A stretch of 11,992 nucleotides of DNA from Dinochytrium kinnereticum (taxonomy: Eukaryota; Chytridiomycota; Chytridiomycetes; Chytridiales; Chytridiaceae). The translations under genes and the position numbers were made by a program. The stretch's first letter is position 1. The number at the start of each line of letters is the position of its first letter. Under the pieces are notes generated by a model that saw only the letters and a program-made list of their open reading frames with translations, did no database searches and was not told the DNA's origin. Where the stretch lies: assembly GCA_027604005.1 (NCBI GenBank), contig JADGJT010000556.1, forward strand, positions 1 to 11,992. The letters run 5' to 3'. This document shows, piece after piece, positions 6,940-11,992 of this stretch.

Positions 6940-7766
6940 TTAGGGAATGCGCTGGTACTCGGTTCGAGTGCCTGTAATGGAGATAGGCTTATTGGAGAGC
7001 ATGGAATCGCGGATTGATTCTTGGCCAATGGTGGCAAGGAGAACGTATACGCACTGAAAAGATGAAACGAAAGGAATCAGCAAGCATGACAAAAGAGGCT
7101 GAAAAGCCAGTGAACACTCACGCCAACGCCGTTACCAAGAAGGAGAAGCCCCAAGACAAAGGATCCCCACACGATCGGTCGTCCCCACTCTCTCGACACA
7201 ACGTAAAGGATGGAAAAGATGACTCCAGCAAAAGAGTCAACAAACGTCGTGTAAGACCACGGCTCTCTCGCAATGGCCTCCCATCCATCTGAAGGCGACT
7301 CCATCGACAAAGCCCTCACGACCGACCAAATGTAAAACCCAAGGTTCACCACTACAGCTACCCTGAAGAGGTTCAAACCAACCAAATTCTTCTGAGATGA
7401 TGGAGAGCTTGCCACAAGCCAGGCCTCCCTGCATGTTTTGGATGACATCAGGAAGTAAGCTGCAGCGAACAGCATGATTGGGTTTCCAAGCATTACGACG
7501 GCGATGGCTTGGGTTCCTGCGATCCACGGATTGCCGCTCGTCCTTGTGGCCGTGAAAGTCGCGCAGAGGGAGAGTGAAGCAATATAGTCAAACAGCGCAG
7601 ATAGAGCCGTTGGGCTTGCCTTTATCCTTTCAAAGCCTTCGGAGATGGGGAGGGTGGCAAAGGAGAGGAGGACGTTATAAACCACGTAGCCTCCAAAGGC
7701 GACGAGGCCTGTGATAATGGCTCCTTTGAGGATGACGGCGTGTCCTGAGACGCCTGCAGCGGGCAT
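6940..7766 (-). CDS. Polytopic membrane protein with internal repeat, 252 aa (two exons)
   Basis: Exon 1 is 7122-7766 (215 codons) and exon 2 is 6940-7053 (37 codons plus TAA), spliced in phase 0. The ATG at 7766 has a strong context (CCAAAATG); upstream in frame there is only a non-ATG codon and then a stop. About six hydrophobic segments are seen (roughly 11-36, 57-73, 85-107, 131-151, 172-192, 198-224), ending in a short polar tail. Two halves share the pattern D-x17-G-x-P-x3-G-x8-LGN with identical spacing (60-95 and 177-212), suggesting an internal duplication. The second copy recalls small membrane domains such as DUF1475/DUF2834, from memory and weakly. Function unknown. It converges on the P450 gene. 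Confidence 0.75.
7054..7121 (-). other. Intron of the membrane-protein gene, 68 nt
   Basis: On the minus strand the donor is GTGAGT after codon 215 and the acceptor TTTTCAG ends at 7054; GCTGATT about 25 nt upstream of the acceptor is a good branch site. Splicing restores the last transmembrane segment and adds a polar tail ending in a TAA. Without splicing the frame runs into unrelated sequence. Confidence 0.75.
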
Positions 7767-7938
7767 TTTGGTTTGTGATGGGGTGTCGTTGATGGAGGTG
7801 CTGTGTGTGCGATGCCGGATCGTAGTCACTCAATAGTTTTTCCACCAATTTCTTCCTCAATCGGATATGGGCCCTTGACCTCACCACACGACCATCCTTC
7901 ACGCGCGTCGTCGCGAGGAAACTACCAGTTCCCAACCC

Positions 7939-7947
7939 TTTTTTATA
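7939..7947 (-). promoter_or_regulatory. TATA box of the membrane-protein gene
   Basis: The minus strand reads TATAAAAAA here, 173 nt upstream of the start codon at 7766. This fits a 5' untranslated region of roughly 140 nt. It is the best TATA match upstream of this gene. Confidence 0.4.
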
Positions 7948-8177
7948 TGCTATGGCCACCGATTAAATTTAACCTGACAGTGCATCTCGAAAGAACGATG
8001 CCTTAGGTGAATGGCGCTCCACTCCGGCAGCATTTGAATGTTATTTTATGCTGGCCAGAAATATTGGGCGCTCTTAATAAATGCTTCAAATCACTGTCCG
8101 CATGTGCCCTTTTAAGTACCAAATAAAGGTGTGGGGCTATACTTTTTGGACGTCTTTTGCTTGCTGGCCCTGGTCTC

Positions 8178-8312
8178 TATAAAAGTCAATATCTTCCACT
8201 CGCCACCGCACATATGTTCTTTCCAACTGTGACTCTGCATGTACCATTATCTCCAATTCGACTTTTTACAAGACAAACCAATGGCCATGTCTACCTAGTG
8301 TCCCAGAGCTGA
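8178..8312 (+). other. TATA-like site and tiny ORF (32 aa), unproven
   Basis: TATAAAAG at 8178-8185 is followed by an ATG at 8214 opening 32 codons to a TGA at 8310. The peptide (start MFFPTVTLHVPLSP) resembles nothing I know, and a start about 30 nt after a TATA box leaves almost no leader. It could be the promoter of an unseen transcript, or chance. Confidence 0.15.
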
Positions 8313-8750
8313 AGAAACATTGCAGCCAGTCGATAAGGTCAGCGGAAGATCAAAAACTGGAAACGCCAATGCCTTACGAATCTTAAAGATGTTACTTTAA
8401 CCAAGGAGACGATGATGGATTGAGGAGTGTCGCTTGACGGCTGGAATAGACGAAGGGCAACGCTAGGATCACTTTAAGACACGTCGAGTTGAAGGCCCAA
8501 AGGCTAAAGACCTGTTCAAGCAAGAGCAAACTCAAGACAATCCCCATGCAAAACAAAGCTGCGGGCTCTGTTATTCCCCACGACGGATATCAATTCCGAT
8601 AGCTAACCAGATGAGAAGAACAAAAACAAAACAAAAAGTAAGCGGATGCGACATCCTCCAGAACAGATTCAATCACGCATTCAATAACATAAAACGAACG
8701 AAGGTAGGCATTAACTCTCAAAGAATTCCAATATCTTTCAATGAATCCTT

Positions 8751-8819
8751 AAAAAAAAACAAAAACAAAACAAAAACAAAAACGAAGCGAAACGAAACAA
8801 AACGAAAAAAAAACAACAC
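8751..8819. repeat. (AAAAC)n-type low-complexity repeat
   Basis: The plus strand is made of A runs broken by single C, in words such as AAAAAC and AAAAC, with later copies diverged to AAACG and AAGCG. It is a simple-sequence repeat with no coding role. Confidence 0.75.
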
Positions 8820-9132
8820 ACTTCTGACCGCAACGATAAAAGAAATTATTAATCAAAAGCAAGCACAGCGTTTGACTTGGGACTCCTAAAATAAGCGATA
8901 GAATGGTGAAACATACGCCACCACAACCAGAAATGCAAACAAAAGAGAAAAAAAGGATCAAAAATCAAGCCAACGCTATCACCAAACTGCCTTTTCCAAC
9001 CTCCTTTGACTGCATGATATCGGGTACTGGTATTGCCTCATTGGAAAGTCATGCCCACAAGTTTAAGCAAATAAAACAAAAGATAACCGGTATATGCAAG
9101 AATCACGTATCGCAGCCCCTAGCGCCAGTATA

Positions 9133-9200
9133 CCCCTCCCCCTCCCCCTTCTTCTTCGCCTTCGCCTTCCGTCAACCAAAAAAGAAAAAGAAAAAAAGAC
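9133..9200. repeat. Polypyrimidine block abutting polypurine block
   Basis: Three C runs separated by single T (9133-9148) lead into CTTCTTCTTCGCC-type repeats to about 9170. After a short break, an A/G-only block follows at about 9179-9199. The complement of the first part has three runs of 4-5 G, one short of a standard G-quadruplex. Confidence 0.55.
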
Positions 9201-9980
9201 ATAATCATCCGTTATTTCACAGTAAAACCTCGGTCTGAAGCTCATCCTGCATCCTCAGAGCAAAACTATCCACCTACGGTTCGTAAAGCTTTCCTGTTCC
9301 CAAATCCCTTGAGTAAAGCCTCTTTAATCCACCAACCCTCCTTTTGAATTCAAATATGAAAGAACTGAAACCCCAAAACTGCTTGCAAAGTTGAGTGAGA
9401 AACAGACCTCACTCTCTCATAAAGACTATACTTACTCTAAAGAAAAATCATTAACCAATCCAGCTGCTCCAGCGACGGCCAAAAAAACACGCAATTTTTA
9501 GAACAAATACAAAACACAAAAGCACACAAAGTATCATAGCAGATCTTTGAACTTTAATGGAAAGGGAGACTAGGGCGAAATGCAGGAAAAGAAGAAAATA
9601 ATAAAGGAGAAGATCCAGGGAGGAAAGTAAGATTAGAAGAATGAGAACAGGAAGAAACCGACGGCAAAGGAAATATAAAAAGCAGCAAGGCATACGAAGA
9701 TCACTGAAAGTATGAAATAATAAAAAGGTCCCGGTGTGTCCACACATGCAAAACATTATGAATACCCCCAAACAAACTCCTCCACCCACTTTCTTAACCC
9801 CCTCCCCCTTTTAAAAAAGAAAACAAAGGACGGACATCAAAATCGTCTTATAAACAAAATAAATGCAAGAAAAAAGAGGGATGACACCTCATGAACCCAT
9901 CAAAGCAAGCTAGAGAAAAAAGAGAAGAAAAAAACAAACACCCTAAACCACTCAACCTCTGAAAAAAGCCCAAACACTCC

Positions 9981-11413
9981 CTAATACCGATGGTCATAGT
10001 TCTCCCTCATCCCCTCATCATTAATAAGAGGATCCCTAATCTCCCAAACATTACTCTTCCCCCCAACACTAAACTCTAAATCCTCCTTAGTTATCGAGTC
10101 CCAATATTTATAAACCATCATAACCCCCAATAGGGTGCAAATAGTGCCAAAGAATAATCCATCAATGTAATGAGTGGCCATCTGACAGACCAGCGGGCTA
10201 AGTACAAACTGGAAAATCTGTCCCGTCGCAAAGAACGTTAACCCAAACAACAGATCACCAAGCGGCCATCGATCATCTAGAGTGTTGACAACTAATATCA
10301 CCTGAAGGATAACATAGATCAGGAGAAAAGCGAGCCCGAACACCATGTAGACGACAAAAAGTCCTGTTGGGTTTTCTTTGGTGAAGGGGGAGCGAGATTC
10401 AAACGTAAAGAGGGACACGAGGAAGGTCACTGCAAAGACAAAGACGGAGCTGAGACGAATGGACTGTGCGGAACCGAATATTAGTGGGTTTGTCGAAAGC
10501 AAACGGTTGTGGGAAGGGCAGAAGAGACTAACCCAGAGTGACATTGGCGTTCCGTCCTCTGTCCATTGAAACCCGACGAATCCATTCAAAAACAAACACC
10601 AAAGCGTCGCAACCATCATTCCAACATGTACCGCCGTTATATACTGGTTTTGGATTAAGAAATAATAAAAACAGAGGTAGAGATAAGCCTCATTAGAATA
10701 AACTCAATAAAAAAGAGGAGCAAGTGTGAAAACAACACAAATCCAAAACACAAACAAGTTGAAAAATAAGAGACCTAATCAAAATGGAGAACAAGCAAAA
10801 CAGAACCACAGATAAGGAAGAAACAAGGCTACTATCCGAAAGTCCAAGCAAAACCAGAAGCAAACAACCGGTGCCCCAACAAAAAAAAAGAAACAAAAGA
10901 AAGCCCACCTTATATCCCGCAAATGCCGTGGGCACGATACCAGACACCAACAAAAACTCAATCACAATCGTCAAGGCATACATATAAAACACCATCACAA
11001 TCTCCTTTCGTCCAACAGCAGTGTACTTGCTCTTGATGTGGTAAATCATGATGCCCGTCATTATCAAAGCGATCAAGTGAATGACCAGTGTTGCTAAGAA
11101 AACCAAAAGGGAAGATACAGAAACGTTTAATGAGGGAAAAGGAAAAAGCATGTTAGCATCCATCACTTTAACCAACGAACTACCACCACAATCACTGACT
11201 TCCGCTTCCCCCAACTTGCTAACAAAACAACAACGCACCTGGCTCAAACACCAGCATGCCCCCCACAATCTCAATGTTCCTCGAATAGCAAGTCGGATTG
11301 ATGCCCCCCTCTGGTCTCCCCACAAGCGGGCAGACCGTCAGCGGGACCTGACTGCAGAAGTAGTCAAACGACCCAAAGCTGAAGGAGATGTTCTGTCGAG
11401 GTGCGGTCGACAT
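9981..11413 (-). CDS. CHS7: Chitin synthase export chaperone (Chs7 family), four exons
   Basis: An ER membrane chaperone that helps chitin synthase (Chs3-type) fold and leave the ER, so it acts in cell-wall synthesis. Exons on the minus strand: 11239-11413, 10909-11093, 10533-10643, 9981-10463, joining to 317 aa (yeast Chs7 is 316). Landmarks: FGSFDYFC (13-20), CYSRNIEI (42-49), SKYTAVGRKEI (80-90), NGFVGFQWTEDGT (140-152), DDRWPLG (220-226), HYIDGLFFGTIC (255-266) and YKYWDSITKEDLEFSVG near the C-terminus. About seven transmembrane segments. Splice sites were chosen because all three junctions then restore the family's spacing without gaps. The ATG at 11413 lies 12 codons before FGSFDY; the only upstream in-frame start is a TTG. 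Splice positions rest on recalled homologs, not on RNA. Confidence 0.93.
10464..10532 (-). other. CHS7 intron 3, 69 nt, in frame without stop
   Basis: The donor GTTAGT follows the Trp codon of SLW, and the acceptor CACAG ends at 10464. A CACTAATA branch site lies about 20 nt upstream of the acceptor. The intron is exactly 23 codons long with no stop, so it can pass as coding. Removing it joins MSLW to SIRLSSVFVF and restores the family's exact spacing between EDGT and the next membrane segment. Confidence 0.85.
10644..10908 (-). other. CHS7 intron 2, 265 nt
   Basis: The donor is AAG/GTGGGC after codon 120 and the acceptor is AAACCAG/TAT. TCTTAATCC about 15 nt before the acceptor can serve as branch site. 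The join gives AFAGYK-YITAVHVG in phase 0, equal in length to the family's conserved loop at this place. The intron is T-rich on the coding strand and its read-through frame stops at 10693. Confidence 0.85.
11094..11238 (-). other. CHS7 intron 1, 145 nt
   Basis: The donor is CCAG/GTGCGT, the acceptor GGTTTTCTTAG, and the phase is 1 (the split codon becomes GCA, Ala59). A perfect TGCTAAC branch motif lies inside the intron near 11153-11159, somewhat far (about 60 nt) from the acceptor. Splicing yields VFEP-ATLVIHLIALIMT, matching the family's length exactly. Confidence 0.85.
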
Positions 11414-11792
11414 GGTTGCAGACGTGCAGAGAGGGCAGCGGAGGGCGAAGAAGTTCAGCTGAAGGACAAGGGACAAACGGATTCAATAATGGGTGCTGTA
11501 GTTACACAGACTAAATTTTGGCTGGGATATCTCTCGAAATCTTCCTGGATTTCTGTCCTGGGAAGATTCCTTCACTTTGGGCTTCTGGAAACCGATGATA
11601 TTTGATCTTGCAAGTTGAGCCTAAGTGTTGAGCGCTATTATTCCTGCCACTCTCTTTTCACACTTTTCAGGCTTTCCATATCATTGAGAGGCTCTGTTAG
11701 CTTCGGATATTTCTGCAAATAAAACCTTTTTTTTCCTCAACAGATTAAGAGTCTTGCCAAAACCAAACCAAATGACCTTTATCAGCAACGAA
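11414..11792. promoter_or_regulatory. CHS7 upstream region
   Basis: This non-coding interval should hold the CHS7 5' untranslated region and promoter. The coding-strand leader just before the ATG is pyrimidine-rich (CTTCTTCGCCCTCCGC and similar), as is common near fungal start sites. No clear TATA box was found. The open plus-strand frame opposite it has no protein-like character. Confidence 0.4.
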
Positions 11793-11829
11793 CTAATTAA
11801 TTAGGTCTCCTTATCGACCACTAGAGACC
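11793..11829. other. Palindrome CTAATTAATTAG and GGTCTC/GAGACC inverted repeat
   Basis: A perfect 12-bp palindrome occupies 11793-11804. It shares its last base with GGTCTC (11804-11809), which is repeated inverted as GAGACC at 11824-11829 across a 14-nt gap. They could be dimeric regulator sites in the CHS7 upstream region or chance. Confidence 0.3.
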
Positions 11830-11992
11830 CCACAAAGGCCCGTAACTGGTTGTTGTGATTCGACCCCCCGAATGATGGGGAATGACGGAATCGGGCGAGA
11901 CGTGTATGATACACGTATCCGCCAGCGATTGGCAAGTGTGCCAGTCAGAGATGAAGGCAATCGGCATATCCCCAATCAAGGGGATAAGAACC
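11797..11992 (+). other. Open frame running off the right edge
   Basis: A plus-strand frame stays open from 11797 to the window end, with tandem ATG codons at 11872 and 11875 (beginning MMGNDGIGRDVYDTRI). The -3 base is C, a weak context. The minus strand also has an open frame over the same bases (from the edge to a TAG at about 11821), so neither can be chosen. If the plus frame is real, this is the start of a gene divergent from CHS7. Confidence 0.2.
11858..11986. other. Four successive stem-loops near the right edge
   Basis: Non-overlapping inverted repeats follow one another: ATTCG/CGAAT (11858-11873, loop 6); an imperfect 30-bp palindrome (11894-11923) around the perfect core ACGTGTAT-G-ATACACGT (11900-11916); GATTGGCA/TGCCAGTC (11927-11946, loop 4, one G-U pair); and TATCCCC/GGGGATA (11967-11986, loop 6). 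The density suggests a structured RNA or protein-binding DNA, but no known RNA family is recognised and the region is cut by the edge. Confidence 0.35.

Larger units (their letters stand above)
7767..8600. other. Upstream flank of the membrane-protein gene, mostly non-coding
   Basis: The part next to the gene (to about 7950) is its likely 5' untranslated region and promoter. The remainder shows no open frame with protein-like character on either strand, apart from a 32-codon frame at 8214-8312 listed separately. Confidence 0.45.
8601..9980. other. A-rich intergenic region downstream of CHS7
   Basis: The plus strand is strongly A-rich (its complement T-rich), so open frames on the minus strand are long but translate to F/L/C-rich low-complexity strings, and those on the plus strand to K/N/T-rich strings. 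None is taken as a gene. The part next to 9981 is the likely 3' untranslated region of CHS7, but no exact minus-strand AATAAA was found there. Confidence 0.5.

Noticed and set aside
6957..6972. tRNA B-box-like GGTTCGAG
   Set aside because: It does not fit the T-arm consensus, no cloverleaf can be drawn around it, and it lies within exon 2 of the membrane-protein gene.
6837..7037. 66-codon minus-strand frame in the 3' part of the membrane-protein gene
   Set aside because: It is in a different frame from exon 2; the spliced frame gives a sensible membrane segment and ends at 6940.
7767..7829. N-terminal extension of the membrane protein to 7829
   Set aside because: The upstream codon is GTG directly preceded by a stop; the ATG at 7766 with AAAATG context is the only credible start.
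9133..9148. G-quadruplex on the minus strand
   Set aside because: There are only three G runs; a fourth of three or more is missing, so a standard three-tier quadruplex is not supported.
9451..9789. 112-codon minus-strand frame, very hydrophobic
   Set aside because: It is composed almost only of F, L, C, V and S because the coding-sense strand is T-rich; it has no conserved pattern, lies in the likely CHS7 3' flank, and is best explained by base composition.
11852..11870. Possible tRNA T-arm around GATTCGACCCC
   Set aside because: The base before TTC is A and cannot pair as G53 does; no acceptor or anticodon arm is found.

Overview
This window looks like nuclear DNA from a fungus. It carries GT-AG spliceosomal introns, AATAAA polyadenylation signals and TATA boxes. 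It also encodes a chitin synthase export chaperone (Chs7 family, a fungal protein) and a DUF4246 protein, a family found mostly in fungi. Introns are few and short (68-265 nt) and two of the four clear genes have none. I cannot place the species; an early-diverging lineage (Mucoromycota or chytrid-like) is only a guess.

Layout. Positions 1-3056 hold no convincing conserved gene. This part contains a pair of ACGCGT (MCB-like) elements, a short interstitial telomere-like repeat, a T tract, a C-depleted purine tract, one set of very good splice signals without an obvious reading frame, two weak small ORFs and a short repeat. From 3057 to 6704 lies a divergent, intronless pair: a DUF4246 protein (minus, 622 aa) and a cytochrome P450 (plus, 505 aa). 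They share a 261-bp promoter interval with a repeated 10-bp motif. From 6940 to 7766 (minus) lies a two-exon membrane protein of 252 aa that converges on the P450 and contains an internal duplication. Positions 7767-9980 are non-coding as far as I can tell, and A-rich on the plus strand. From 9981 to 11413 (minus) lies a four-exon CHS7 gene of 317 aa; I set its splice sites by matching the family's conserved spacing. The last 200 bp hold a row of inverted repeats and a reading frame cut by the window edge.

How the genes fit together. The P450 and the DUF4246 protein, which has the residues expected of an Fe(II)/2-oxoglutarate oxygenase, could be co-expressed oxidative enzymes. This rests on the shared promoter and is inference. 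CHS7 is a housekeeping secretory factor that lets chitin synthase leave the ER, and nothing ties it to the oxygenase pair.
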